Shown here in pieces: positions 1-8,423 of a stretch of DNA of 64,000 nucleotides. The stretch covers positions 132,442 to 196,441 of the forward strand of contig NZ_MPDJ01000008.1 in the NCBI RefSeq assembly GCF_001881565.1, in the 5' to 3' direction. Position 1 is the first letter of the stretch; each line of letters starts with the position of its first letter. The notes under the pieces were generated by a model. It saw nothing but the letters and a program-made list of their open reading frames with translations, did no database searches and was not told the origin of the DNA. A program made the translations under genes and the position numbers. Source of the stretch: Eisenbergiella tayi. GTDB lineage: Bacteria; Bacillota; Clostridia; Lachnospirales; Lachnospiraceae.

Positions 1-240
1 CTCGCTCGGATAAACACGCAGCGGTACTAAGGCTGCACAGGACGCAGCCTAAGGACCGGCGAGTTTATACGCCCCTTACAGGATCCCCTGTATAGCCGGG
101 CAGGCAGGCGGGGAGACGGACAGCACGAAGGGCCGGAAGCAAATCAGGCGCAGGGGCCGGGGCAACTGTAGAGTATGGCTCTACTACCATTATAAAAGGA
201 ATGCTGCACCTACTCAATGTAGTATCTTTGCCGAAAAAAA
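1..240 (+). ncRNA. Structured RNA-like element, possibly HEARO/omega-RNA type (5' end cut by window)
   Basis: The first 190 bases are GC-rich and fold well, unlike the AT-rich DNA after them. Visible stems are GGCTGC (31-36) with GCAGCC (44-49), CGGT (22-25) with ACCG (55-58), ATAAAC (10-15) with GTTTAT (63-68), TACAGG (77-82) with CCTGTA (87-92) and GTAGAG (168-173) with CTCTAC (179-184). The last hairpin is followed by an AAAAGGA ribosome-like site and an ATG at 201 that opens a dead 19-codon frame. A purine/G-rich stretch, a short hairpin, then AAAGGA before a start codon is, from memory, how IscB-associated omega (HEARO) RNAs end. The RNA may begin left of the window. The class is an inference; the structure is direct. 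Confidence 0.35.
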
Positions 241-369
241 CAGTTCATGTATTATCTTGACTTCTTAAGAAATGAATAGTTCTGTTTGGAAAAGGGAAAA
301 CAATATCGTATAGTTTGTGGACGGTAAGAAATGTTATAAATTTATTTTCTGAAAAGAACCGATAGGATA

Positions 370-420
370 AGAAAAGGCAGGGCATGCTCCCATTTTGGGA
401 AAACAGCCCTGCCAATTTTT
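370..420 (-). terminator. Rho-independent terminator of the deoR-type gene
   Basis: GGCAGGGC (376-383) pairs with GCCCTGCC (406-413). An inner TCCCA/TGGGA adds to the stem. On the minus strand the stem is followed by TTTTCTTAT; on the plus strand by AATTTTT, so it can work in both directions. It directly follows the stop of the DeoR-type gene. Confidence 0.8.
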
Positions 421-1156
421 ATTCGCAGAGAATGAAATTTTTATAGTTCTCAAGATCCTCCGGAATCTCATCGATCAGGATAGGGTACTGATCCAGATTG
501 GCTATCTGGACCATGGTCACAATCCCGTATTTGGTATGATCGATTAAAAAATAAGGCTGACAGGAATTGTTCAGGGCCAGAAGTTTGATAACACGCTCGT
601 TAATATCGTGGTTTGTAATGCCGGAGGTTATGGAAAAACCATTGGCGCCCAGAAAGCACTTGCTGAAATATAAGGTTCGCAGGGTGGTTTCCGTGATAGG
701 GCCGATGCAGGAGTTGGTGGTTTTTTTGATGGAACCGCCCACCATGATGCAGGGGATATCAAGCGCAACCAGCTGGTTGATATGGGAAATCCCATTGGTG
801 AGGACGGTGATATCCTTCCCGGCAAGAAAGGGTATCATTAAGTATGTGGTGCTGGACGGATCCAGAAAAATAGTATCGCCGTCCTCCACCAGCCCTGCCG
901 CTTTTCTGGCAATACGTTCTTTGGCGTCCTTATTCATTTCAAGCTTGGTGAAAATATTGAGCTCCACAGTTTTCGGAGCCAGGCGTACGCCTCCTCCGTG
1001 AAGCAGTGTTATCTTTTTCTCCCCTTCCAGCTTAATCAGATCTCTGCGCAGCGTGGAGACAGATACCTGCAGCTCGTTCATGAGAGATTCCACGGTTACT
1101 ATTTCGTTGTTAGATAAGATTTCCAGAATTTTTTCCTGACGTACAGCGGGAATCAT
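419..1156 (-). CDS. DeoR/GlpR-family transcriptional regulator
   Basis: A 245-residue protein with an N-terminal winged helix-turn-helix (residues about 1-55, with VSVSTLRRDLIKLE as recognition region) and a C-terminal phosphosugar-sensing domain related to ribose-5-phosphate isomerase. The sensing domain shows LDPSSTTYLM, VLTNG and the VGGS loop. Family members repress sugar operons and release DNA when a sugar phosphate binds. I chose ATG at 1156, preceded by GAGGT; the upstream in-frame TTG at 1180 has no ribosome site. It is divergent from the sugar transporter operon, with about 590 bp between, so it probably controls that operon. Two TATAAT boxes on the minus strand (1195-1200 and 1208-1213) may drive it. 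Confidence 0.9.
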   Translation of the reverse strand: MIPAVRQEKILEILSNNEIVTVESLMNELQVSVSTLRRDLIKLEGEKKITLLHGGGVRLAPKTVELNIFTKLEMNKDAKERIARKAAGLVEDGDTIFLDPSSTTYLMIPFLAGKDITVLTNGISHINQLVALDIPCIMVGGSIKKTTNSCIGPITETTLRTLYFSKCFLGANGFSITSGITNHDINERVIKLLALNNSCQPYFLIDHTKYGIVTMVQIANLDQYPILIDEIPEDLENYKNFILCE

Positions 1157-1530
1157 TTGCTTTACCTCATTTCTGTTCAAAAAAGTGAACTGTCATTATA
1201 CAAGTGCATTATAGCACGTGACGAGCAAAAAATGAATATTTTTTCATAAAAATGTGAAAAAATATGAAATCTAATGAAAAAGAAAGAAGTAGAGTACGTG
1301 ATTACCAGCAGGGGCAGAGCATAAAGAACTCTATAAAAAGATATGAAATAACACGTAAAAAATATAAATGAGATCACATGGAAAAAAAGTTGTCCGGACG
1401 TCAGAATGAATTATGGAAGATTTTGAAAGAATCATGAAAAGTTTATGAACGAATTTGAAAAATGAAAAAAGATATAATGTGAGCCAGGATGATTGATAAA
1501 TTACTTGATAAAGAAAGTGAAATAGTTATT

Positions 1531-1616
1531 AATTGTGCAAAATAACTAAAAATGTGAGGCACAATTTATTTATTATCACTTAAATGAGATGATTTATCTA
1601 TTGCTGTGCAAAATAA
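1531..1616. promoter_or_regulatory. Candidate operator: inverted repeat plus direct repeat
   Basis: A perfect 8-bp inverted repeat (AATTGTGC, 1531-1538; GCACAATT, 1559-1566) overlaps the first of two identical TGTGCAAAATAA boxes (1534-1545, 1605-1616), which start 71 bp apart. Their place upstream of the operon promoter suggests binding by the divergent DeoR-type protein. The sequence repeats are direct; the binding is inferred. Confidence 0.45.
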
Positions 1617-1661
1617 ATTCAATTTTATATCAAAAATATTCAAAATATATTCAATTATAGG

Positions 1662-1740
1662 TTGCAAAAGATGAATATATATGATAGTATAATGACACAA
1701 AGCAAACATGCTGATGAAAAAACAAGATAAATAAGGAGGA
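1662..1740 (+). promoter_or_regulatory. Promoter and ribosome site of the glycan operon
   Basis: TTGCAA (1662-1667) lies 17 bp before TAGTAT (1685-1690); a better TATAAT (1688-1693) would have 20-bp spacing. AAGGAGGA (1733-1740) is placed well for the ATG at 1750. Confidence 0.5.
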
Positions 1741-1749
1741 AATGGGAGC

Positions 1750-3111
1750 ATGAAAAAGAAAATGTTGGCAGGCCTTTTGGCAGCGGCAATGGTGATGACG
1801 GCCCTGACAGGATGCGGCGCTAAAGACAGCAGCACCAAACCGGCAGCAGAAAGCACAGCAGGTGCAGCGGCAGGAACAGAGCAGAGCTCTGATGCACAGG
1901 CGGCGGCTGAAGATAACGGTGAAGTAGTGGAACTGGAATTCTGGGCATGGTGGAGCTCTGATGCGAGAAAGCCTTATGTGGAACAGATGGTACAGGATTT
2001 CAACGATTCACAGAGCAAATACCATGTTACCTATGTTGATATTCCCTGGGGTGATATCTTCACCAAAAACATCGCACAGATCGCGGCGGGAAAGCCCTGT
2101 GACATCATGGCGAACAGCATGGAAGAAGTGAAATTCCGTGCGCAGGAAGGCCAGGCGGAACCTCTGGACGCTTATCTTACGGACGATGTGAAGAACGCTT
2201 TCTATGAGCAGTATATGGATGCCTGCACAGGCGATGACGGTTCCGTATACGCACTGCCTCTTTCGGTAGACACACGCGTTATCTACTATAACAAAGCACA
2301 GTTTGAAGAAGCCGGCATCAACGCGGATGAAATCAAAACCTGGGCTGATCTGGAAGAAGCGGCTCATAAGCTTGATGTAAAAGACGGAGACAGGTACTCC
2401 AGAATTGGTTTTATGCCTACACTTGGAAACGGCGGCGTTGACACATGGCTGATTAATGCAAACAAGAAACCCTGCTGGTTTGATCCGGAGACGGGGGAGC
2501 CTACTGTAAACAGCGATGTGAATAAAGAAGCTTTTGCATGGGTAAGAAGCTGGATTGAATATTATGGACAGAGTACATACGATGAGTTCTCCGCAGCCTT
2601 CAGCTCCGGCATGACAGATCCTTTTGCATCAGGCGCGATGTCCATGCTGGTACAGACCTCCGCATATACTTCTTCCCTGGCACAGACAGCACCGGATCTT
2701 GATTATGGAATCATGCTGCTTCCTGAATTTAAGGAAGGCAACGGTAATACGGTAAACGGCGGCGGCTTTGTCCTGGAAATCCCCAAAGGAGCCAAATGTC
2801 CGGAAGGATCCTATGAATTCATTAAATTTGTGACCAGCTATGATACACAGGATTTCCTGTGCTCAAGCCTTGGAGATTTCTCTGCAAGAAATGACTTTGA
2901 TGAGAATACCGAATTTTTCAAAAAACCCCATGTGGCTGAGATCGCTGAGGCACTGGAGCAGACCTCCACAGTTATTACCCCTAATGAAATCAAAGGCTAC
3001 CAGGATGTGGTAAATCCGCTTGTAGAAGAAGGAACACTCGGAATAAAATCTACGGATGCGGCACTGGATAATGCCCAGAAGGCATTTGAAGATTTCAAGG
3101 CAAGCAATTAA
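1750..3111 (+). CDS. Sugar ABC transporter substrate-binding lipoprotein (CUT1 type)
   Basis: A 453-residue extracellular sugar-binding protein. It has a lipoprotein signal: basic MKKK, a hydrophobic core and the lipobox LTGC with the lipid-bearing Cys at residue 22. A low-complexity Ala/Ser/Glu linker follows to about residue 58, then an extracellular binding domain of the MalE-like family beginning LEFWAWW, with aromatic residues of the kind that stack on sugars. It would hand an oligosaccharide to the two permeases downstream. It has a strong GGAGG ribosome site and its own promoter, and a hairpin after the gene may keep its mRNA more abundant than that of the permeases. The substrate cannot be read from sequence; the locus suggests a manno-oligosaccharide. 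Confidence 0.92.
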   Translation: MKKKMLAGLLAAAMVMTALTGCGAKDSSTKPAAESTAGAAAGTEQSSDAQAAAEDNGEVVELEFWAWWSSDARKPYVEQMVQDFNDSQSKYHVTYVDIPWGDIFTKNIAQIAAGKPCDIMANSMEEVKFRAQEGQAEPLDAYLTDDVKNAFYEQYMDACTGDDGSVYALPLSVDTRVIYYNKAQFEEAGINADEIKTWADLEEAAHKLDVKDGDRYSRIGFMPTLGNGGVDTWLINANKKPCWFDPETGEPTVNSDVNKEAFAWVRSWIEYYGQSTYDEFSAAFSSGMTDPFASGAMSMLVQTSAYTSSLAQTAPDLDYGIMLLPEFKEGNGNTVNGGGFVLEIPKGAKCPEGSYEFIKFVTSYDTQDFLCSSLGDFSARNDFDENTEFFKKPHVAEIAEALEQTSTVITPNEIKGYQDVVNPLVEEGTLGIKSTDAALDNAQKAFEDFKASN

Positions 3112-3189
3112 AGGGAAGATAATTAAATAATAATCTGGCAGTCTGGCTTTATCGGGCTTTTCGGCCGGATGTATAAGAACTACTGAAGG

Positions 3190-3226
3190 GAAAGGCTCTT
3201 ACTGACAAGTAAAGAGCCTTTCTTTA
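3190..3226 (+). terminator. Intercistronic hairpin/attenuator between binding protein and permeases
   Basis: AAAGGCTCTT (3191-3200) pairs with AAGAGCCTTT (from 3212), with an ACT/AGT extension, followed by CTTTATAAA. Such partial terminators commonly give more binding protein than permease. Confidence 0.7.
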
Positions 3227-3248
3227 TAAAGAAAGAAGGGGATGCGGT

Positions 3249-4181
3249 ATGTTTGGTAAGGTACTTGACAAACTTGGCATTAAAACGAGAAAAGGGAAAG
3301 AAAATGCATACGGCTATATTTTTATCCTGCCGTGGCTGATTGGTATTTTGTGTTTCACTCTGGGACCTATGATTTTCTCCCTGATTACCAGCTTTACGAA
3401 TTACAATATGCTGAAGATGGATTTTACAGGGCTGGCAAACTATAAAAAAATGTTTTTCCAGGATCAGCTTTTCTGGAAAGCGTTAAAAAATACATTATAC
3501 TATGCGCTGCTGAATATTCCGCTGATAACCGCGGGCGGCGTCATTGTGGCGGTTATTCTGAACAAGTCCATTTTCGGATTGAGGACGTTCCGGACGATCT
3601 ACTACCTGCCCTCCATCATGGTTGGTGTGGGAACCTACTTCTTATGGATGCTGCTTCTGGATCCTGCCAACGGCCTTGTAAACTCCGCGCTTGCCCTGAT
3701 CGGCATTAAAGGGCCTGCATGGCTGACGGATCCCAACTGGACCAAACCCGCCATTATACTCATGCATTTGTGGGGGCTTGGGGGACAGATGCTTTTATAT
3801 CTGGCAAGGCTTCAGAGTATTCCCCAGGATTATTATGAAGCCGCAAGCCTTGACGGCGCCAGCGGATTTAAGAAATTTACCAAAATTACGGTTCCGCTTC
3901 TTTCCCCGATTATTTTTTACAACCTGACAATCGGCATCATCGGAGCATTCCAGATTTTCCAGGAAGGATATATTTTTTCCGGAGACGGAACGGGAAAACC
4001 GGCGGGTTCCCTGCTGTTCTATAACCTGCATCTGTGGAACCAGGCCTTCAAGAATTTTAAAACGGGCTATGCCAATGCGATGTGCTGGTTCCTGTTTGCC
4101 GTTGTCATGATACTGACTGTGATAAACCAGAAAATCTCCAATAAATGGGTTTACTATGAGGAGGGAGAAAGCAATGACTAA
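3249..4181 (+). CDS. Sugar ABC transporter permease, MalF-like
   Basis: A 310-residue membrane protein with about six hydrophobic segments, typical of MalF-type CUT1 permeases. The EAA loop that docks the ATPase is visible as EAASLDGASGFKKFTKITVP. It starts at an ATG preceded by GAAGGGG and overlaps the next permease gene by 8 bases (ATGACTAA). No ATP-binding subunit is encoded in this operon. As in many Firmicutes, a shared MsmX-type ATPase elsewhere would be needed; that is inference from family knowledge. Confidence 0.92.
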   Translation: MFGKVLDKLGIKTRKGKENAYGYIFILPWLIGILCFTLGPMIFSLITSFTNYNMLKMDFTGLANYKKMFFQDQLFWKALKNTLYYALLNIPLITAGGVIVAVILNKSIFGLRTFRTIYYLPSIMVGVGTYFLWMLLLDPANGLVNSALALIGIKGPAWLTDPNWTKPAIILMHLWGLGGQMLLYLARLQSIPQDYYEAASLDGASGFKKFTKITVPLLSPIIFYNLTIGIIGAFQIFQEGYIFSGDGTGKPAGSLLFYNLHLWNQAFKNFKTGYANAMCWFLFAVVMILTVINQKISNKWVYYEEGESND

Positions 4182-5010
4182 ATCAGTAAAACGAAGAATT
4201 ACCAATATCCTGCTTTTTGTTATCCTTTCGCTGGGAGCGGTGCTCATCCTGTTTCCCATCGCGTGGATGCTGAGTACGGCATTAAAGTCGGCGCCTGAGA
4301 TTGCCATGTATCCCCCCAAGCTTCTTCCTGAGAAGCTCATGTTTGAAAACTTTGCCATTGCCTGGAGCAAGGCGCCTTTTACCAGGTATACCATCAATAC
4401 GCTGATCATTGTATTTTTTACCATCATCGGCAATGTCCTTGTGAACTCCTTTGTGGCTTACGGCTTTGCGAAGATCGATTTTGCAGGGAAGAAATTTCTG
4501 TTCAACGTGATTCTGGCTACTATGATGATTCCCGGATTTGTTACATTGGTTCCCACTTACGTTATTTTTTCCAAACTGCAGTGGGTCAATACCTATCTGC
4601 CGTTGATCGTTCCGGCCTTCTGCGGAAATGCCTTCCATATTTTCATGATGCGTCAGTTCTACAGGACCATTCCCAATGAACTGATGGAGGCGGCAAGAGT
4701 GGACGGAGCGGGTCATTTTTACATATGGGGAAGGCTGATGATGCCTCTTGTAAAGCCGGTTCTGGCTACGGTGGCGCTGATTTCCTTTAAAGGCGCGTGG
4801 AGTGATTTCCAGGGCCCTCTGCTTTATTTGAGCGACAGGGCGAAATACACCCTTCAGCTGGGCCTGCAGGTTTTCAAGGGGCAGGGCTTTACGGAATGGA
4901 ACTATCTGATGGCGGTCTCCTTCCTTTCCATGCTGCCGATCCTTCTGTTGTTCTTCTGCTTCCAGAATTACTTTATTGAAGGCATGAATGTAGGCGGGGC
5001 GGTAAAATGA
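4174..5010 (+). CDS. Sugar ABC transporter permease, MalG-like
   Basis: A 278-residue MalG-type partner permease with about six membrane segments and the EAA loop EAARVDGAGHFYIWGRLMMP. I prefer ATG 4174, with GAGGAGGG just upstream, over the in-frame ATG at 4156, which lies inside that ribosome site. The gene overlaps the previous permease, so the two are translationally coupled. It completes the transporter with the lipoprotein and MalF-like subunit. Confidence 0.92.
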   Translation: MTKSVKRRITNILLFVILSLGAVLILFPIAWMLSTALKSAPEIAMYPPKLLPEKLMFENFAIAWSKAPFTRYTINTLIIVFFTIIGNVLVNSFVAYGFAKIDFAGKKFLFNVILATMMIPGFVTLVPTYVIFSKLQWVNTYLPLIVPAFCGNAFHIFMMRQFYRTIPNELMEAARVDGAGHFYIWGRLMMPLVKPVLATVALISFKGAWSDFQGPLLYLSDRAKYTLQLGLQVFKGQGFTEWNYLMAVSFLSMLPILLLFFCFQNYFIEGMNVGGAVK

Positions 5011-5048
5011 TGAAAAAGAGTGACCATATACAGAATGGAGAAAATGAA

Positions 5049-5936
5049 ATGGCTGATATACAGAACCTGACAAAACTTTTAGCAGATGCAAGAGAGAAAG
5101 GATATGCAGTGGGTTCTTTCTCTGCAAGATATACAAAATTAATCCGCCCCATTATCCAGGCGGCGATCAACACCAATTCTCCTGTGATTGTACAGCTGTC
5201 GGAAAAAGAAGTGATCCGTCACAAAGTGGGCATTAAGGAATTTGCGGATGAATTTTACCGTGTGGCGGAGGAACTGGATCCTCAGATCCCCCTTTCGCTG
5301 CATCTGGATCATACGAAGACATTGGATGTAATAAAAGAGGCTCTGGAAGCCGGCTTTACTTCCGTCATGATCGATGCGTCTGAAAAGGATTTTGATGAAA
5401 ACACGGCCATCACTCAGCGGGTTATGGAAATGGCAGAGCCGTATCATGCCACGGTGGAGGCAGAGCTGGGGAAAATCGGCACCACGGACTTCGCGGAGAC
5501 GGATACGGATGAAGAACTGTATACCAATCCGGAGGAAGCGGCGGAATTCTGCAGGCTTACCGGCGTGGACTGTCTGGCGGTTTCCGTAGGGACCGCACAC
5601 GGCGTATATACGGTACGTCAGCCCAAGGTGGATTATGAGCGTCTGGAGGCTATTAACAGGCTGACTGACACCCCTCTTGTCCTGCACGGCGGATCCGGGG
5701 TGCCCAGCGAAATGGTGGTGAAGGCGGCGCAGATTCCCACAGGCGGCGTGAGTAAGGTGAATATTGCAACGGACATAGAGCTTGCCATGCTGGCGGTGAT
5801 TGGCAGGGAAGGCCATATGACAGAGGAAGAACTGAATGCCTGCACGGCGGAGCAGATCGAAAAATCCCGGGAAGCGGTAAGGCTGCTTGTAGAAGATAAG
5901 ATCAGGAATTACCTGCTGAGTGAAAACAGAGCTTGA
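5049..5936 (+). CDS. Class II fructose-bisphosphate aldolase family protein
   Basis: A 295-residue (beta/alpha)8 zinc aldolase. Visible family motifs are HLDH (H85, D87, H88, catalytic Asp and zinc ligand), the VEAELG segment, GTAHG (H184) and LHGGSG (H213) that bind zinc and phosphate. It would split a ketose 1-phosphate or 1,6-bisphosphate into dihydroxyacetone phosphate and an aldehyde. ATG 5049 is preferred because GGAG precedes it and homologues begin near this point; ATG 5007, overlapping the permease stop, would add 14 residues. The exact sugar (fructose, tagatose or other) is not decided. In the operon it would finish catabolism of the released hexose. Confidence 0.88.
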   Translation: MADIQNLTKLLADAREKGYAVGSFSARYTKLIRPIIQAAINTNSPVIVQLSEKEVIRHKVGIKEFADEFYRVAEELDPQIPLSLHLDHTKTLDVIKEALEAGFTSVMIDASEKDFDENTAITQRVMEMAEPYHATVEAELGKIGTTDFAETDTDEELYTNPEEAAEFCRLTGVDCLAVSVGTAHGVYTVRQPKVDYERLEAINRLTDTPLVLHGGSGVPSEMVVKAAQIPTGGVSKVNIATDIELAMLAVIGREGHMTEEELNACTAEQIEKSREAVRLLVEDKIRNYLLSENRA

Positions 5937-5948
5937 GGAGACGGAGAG

Positions 5949-8372
5949 ATGAAGGACAAAAAACTGTACATGATTGGAAATGCGCATCTGGATCCTGTCT
6001 GGCTGTGGAACTGGCAGGAAGGCTTTCAGGAGGTTAAGGCGACCTTCCGCTCAGCGCTTGACCGTATGAAGGAAGACAAAGATTTTGTTTTTACCTGCAG
6101 CAGCGCGGCCTTTTATGAGTGGGTGGAAAAAAACAATCCGGCCATGTTCGCAGAGATCAGAAAAAGAGTGGAGGAAGGGCGCTGGGAGCTGGCAGGCGGC
6201 TGGTGGATACAGCCGGACTGCAACATCCCGTCCGGGGAAGCCTTTGTGCGTCAGGGGCTGTATGGACAGCGTTATTTTCTGGAGAAGTTCGGAAAAATGG
6301 CGGTGACCGGCTACAACGTGGACAGCTTTGGGCACAACGGCAATCTGCCGCAAATTCTGAAGAAAAGCGGTATGGACAATTATGTGTTCATGCGGCCGAT
6401 GCCTCTGGAAAAAGGGCTGCCGGGACGGATTTTCTGGTGGAAGTCCATGGACGGCTCCAAGGTCATGACCTACCGGATTCCCTATGAATACTGCAGCTGG
6501 GGCAAGGATCTGGAGAAATATACGGATCGTCTGAAATGTGAGCTGGAGGACGGTGAGGATGAGCTCATGATGTTTTACGGCGTGGGGAACCATGGCGGCG
6601 GCCCTACGAAGGAGAACATCAGAAGCATTCATGAGCTGAACGGCAGGGAAGATATGCCGGTAATGGAAATGGAGACCACGGAGAATTTCTTCCGTCAGGT
6701 GAAAAACAACGGAAAGGAATATCCGGAATTCATCGGGGATCTGCAGCATCATGCCAGCGGCTGCTACAGTGTGCTTTCCCGCGTGAAGAGGGAAAACCGC
6801 AGGGCGGAGGATAAGCTGGTGGAGGCCGAGGGCTGGAGCAGCATCGCCAAAGCCGTGGAAGGACAGCCTTATCCGGAAGACTTTAAGAAGGCCTGGAAGG
6901 GTGTCTTATTCAACCAGTTTCACGATATTCTGGCCGGAACAAGCATCCCTTCCGCCTATGAGGATGCTTCTTATCTGTTCGGACAGGCGATGGCGGTGGG
7001 ACAGGAAAGCCTGAACTACGCCATTCAGGCGATCTCCTGGGATATTGATATCGAAGAAGATGTGACCATGCGCCCGATCGTGGTATTCAATTCCCACGCA
7101 TGGGAAGGAAAAATGATCATCGATCTGGAGGTGCGCGGCCTCTCCAACGATAATTTTAAATTGACGGATCACAAAGGAAACGGGATCGCGGCCCAGAGGA
7201 TTCAGTCGGAGGCGACGGTGAACGGGCAGTCCCGCCTTCTTTTTGTGGCAGAGCTGCCTTCCATGGGGTATGAGGTTTTCAAACTGTACCTGAACGTGGA
7301 GGATGCGCCCCGGACGGCCGCCGTGAAGGTGACGGATACCACACTGGAAAATGACCGTCTGGCGCTTACATTTAACCCGCAGACCGGATATATGGAAAGC
7401 CTTTACGACAAAAAGGCGGATTTGGAGGTACTGCGCAGACAGGGCGGGCGGCTTGCCGTGATCGAGGATAAATACGATACCTGGGCACACAACGTTTTCA
7501 AGTTTGACAGGCAGCTGGGCGATATGAAGCAGGTATACAGAAAAGTTCTGGAGGAAGGGCCGGTGCGCTCTTGCATCAGGATCAAATATAAGTATAACCA
7601 GTCCTATGTGGTACAGGATTTCCGGCTCTACCGTGATCTGGATTATGTCCAGGTCAAGGTCAGTGTGGACTGGCGCGAGCCTCAGACACAGCTGAAAATC
7701 AAGTATCCGGTAAACTTCAATTTCCGCAGGCCCACATATGAAATACCTTACGGCTATATTGAAAAGAGCGCCAACGGCGAAGAAGAGCCCGGACAGAGCT
7801 GGTTTGATTTTACGGGAGAACATTTTAAGAAGCCGGTGATGTACGGGCTGGCAATAGCCAATGATGCCAAATACAGCTACAACATGGATATTGATGAAAT
7901 GAATCTGACAGTGCTGAAAAATTCGGTTTTTGCCCATCATGATCCCAAGCAGCTGGAGGAAGACTGTGAATATCGTTTTGTGGATGACGGACTTCAGGAG
8001 TTCACCTATATCCTGATACCTCACGAGGGTTCCTGGAAGGATGCCGATGTGGTAAAGCGGGCTAAGGAAGTAAACGTAAGGCCTCAGACGGTCATCGAGA
8101 CCTTCCATGAAGGAAAGCTTGCCCAGCGCGGTTCCTTCCTGTCGCTGGAAAGCGATCATGCGGTGATCTGTGCGGTGAAAGAGGCGGAGGACAAAGACGG
8201 CGTGATCGTCCGTGCATACGAGACGAAGAAGCAGGCCGGAAGGGCGGTGCTGAAGGTACCGTTTTTAAACAGGGAGGAAGAACTCACCTTTACGCCCTGC
8301 GAGATTAAGACCGTGAAGCTTCCCTATGATCACAGCTGCCCGATACAGGAAGTCAATCTGCTGGAATTTTAG
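5949..8372 (+). CDS. GH38 alpha-mannosidase (807 aa form)
   Basis: A family 38 retaining alpha-mannosidase. The N-terminal catalytic domain begins at once with NAHLDPVWLW (zinc ligands H13 and D15). GYNVDSFGHNG carries the predicted nucleophile D125, and NQFHDILAGTS a further conserved His/Asp pair. A middle helical part and C-terminal beta domains follow. No signal peptide is present, so it should be cytoplasmic and act on imported oligosaccharides. It starts 12 bases after the aldolase stop. It is a paralogue of the 811-residue GH38 at 22174, sharing the short N-terminus and the HIDP/HLDP and DSFGH signatures. Linkage preference is unknown. Confidence 0.92.
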   Translation: MKDKKLYMIGNAHLDPVWLWNWQEGFQEVKATFRSALDRMKEDKDFVFTCSSAAFYEWVEKNNPAMFAEIRKRVEEGRWELAGGWWIQPDCNIPSGEAFVRQGLYGQRYFLEKFGKMAVTGYNVDSFGHNGNLPQILKKSGMDNYVFMRPMPLEKGLPGRIFWWKSMDGSKVMTYRIPYEYCSWGKDLEKYTDRLKCELEDGEDELMMFYGVGNHGGGPTKENIRSIHELNGREDMPVMEMETTENFFRQVKNNGKEYPEFIGDLQHHASGCYSVLSRVKRENRRAEDKLVEAEGWSSIAKAVEGQPYPEDFKKAWKGVLFNQFHDILAGTSIPSAYEDASYLFGQAMAVGQESLNYAIQAISWDIDIEEDVTMRPIVVFNSHAWEGKMIIDLEVRGLSNDNFKLTDHKGNGIAAQRIQSEATVNGQSRLLFVAELPSMGYEVFKLYLNVEDAPRTAAVKVTDTTLENDRLALTFNPQTGYMESLYDKKADLEVLRRQGGRLAVIEDKYDTWAHNVFKFDRQLGDMKQVYRKVLEEGPVRSCIRIKYKYNQSYVVQDFRLYRDLDYVQVKVSVDWREPQTQLKIKYPVNFNFRRPTYEIPYGYIEKSANGEEEPGQSWFDFTGEHFKKPVMYGLAIANDAKYSYNMDIDEMNLTVLKNSVFAHHDPKQLEEDCEYRFVDDGLQEFTYILIPHEGSWKDADVVKRAKEVNVRPQTVIETFHEGKLAQRGSFLSLESDHAVICAVKEAEDKDGVIVRAYETKKQAGRAVLKVPFLNREEELTFTPCEIKTVKLPYDHSCPIQEVNLLEF

Positions 8373-8423
8373 AGGTGTCATAAAATCTCTGTGACAGTAC
8401 AAAATAGGGGAGGCATTTTCAGG

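Larger units (their letters stand above)
1157..1749. promoter_or_regulatory. Divergent regulatory region between deoR-type gene and glycan operon
   Basis: An AT-rich 590-bp intergenic stretch with no convincing gene. It holds minus-strand TATAAT boxes near 1195-1213 for the regulator and + strand promoter elements near 1662-1693 for the operon. It also has the inverted repeat AATTGTGC (1531-1538) / GCACAATT (1559-1566), and TGTGCAAAATAA repeated directly at 1534-1545 and 1605-1616. Confidence 0.6.

Noticed and set aside
201-260. 19-codon frame after the HEARO-like hairpin as a real small gene
   Set aside because: Too short, and it shows no convincing similarity to an IscB N-terminus; kept only as context for the RNA.
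4282-5136. 284-codon minus-strand frame opposite the MalG-like permease and aldolase
   Set aside because: Shadow frame: rich in His, Gln and Arg, crosses two well-supported genes, and has no domain.
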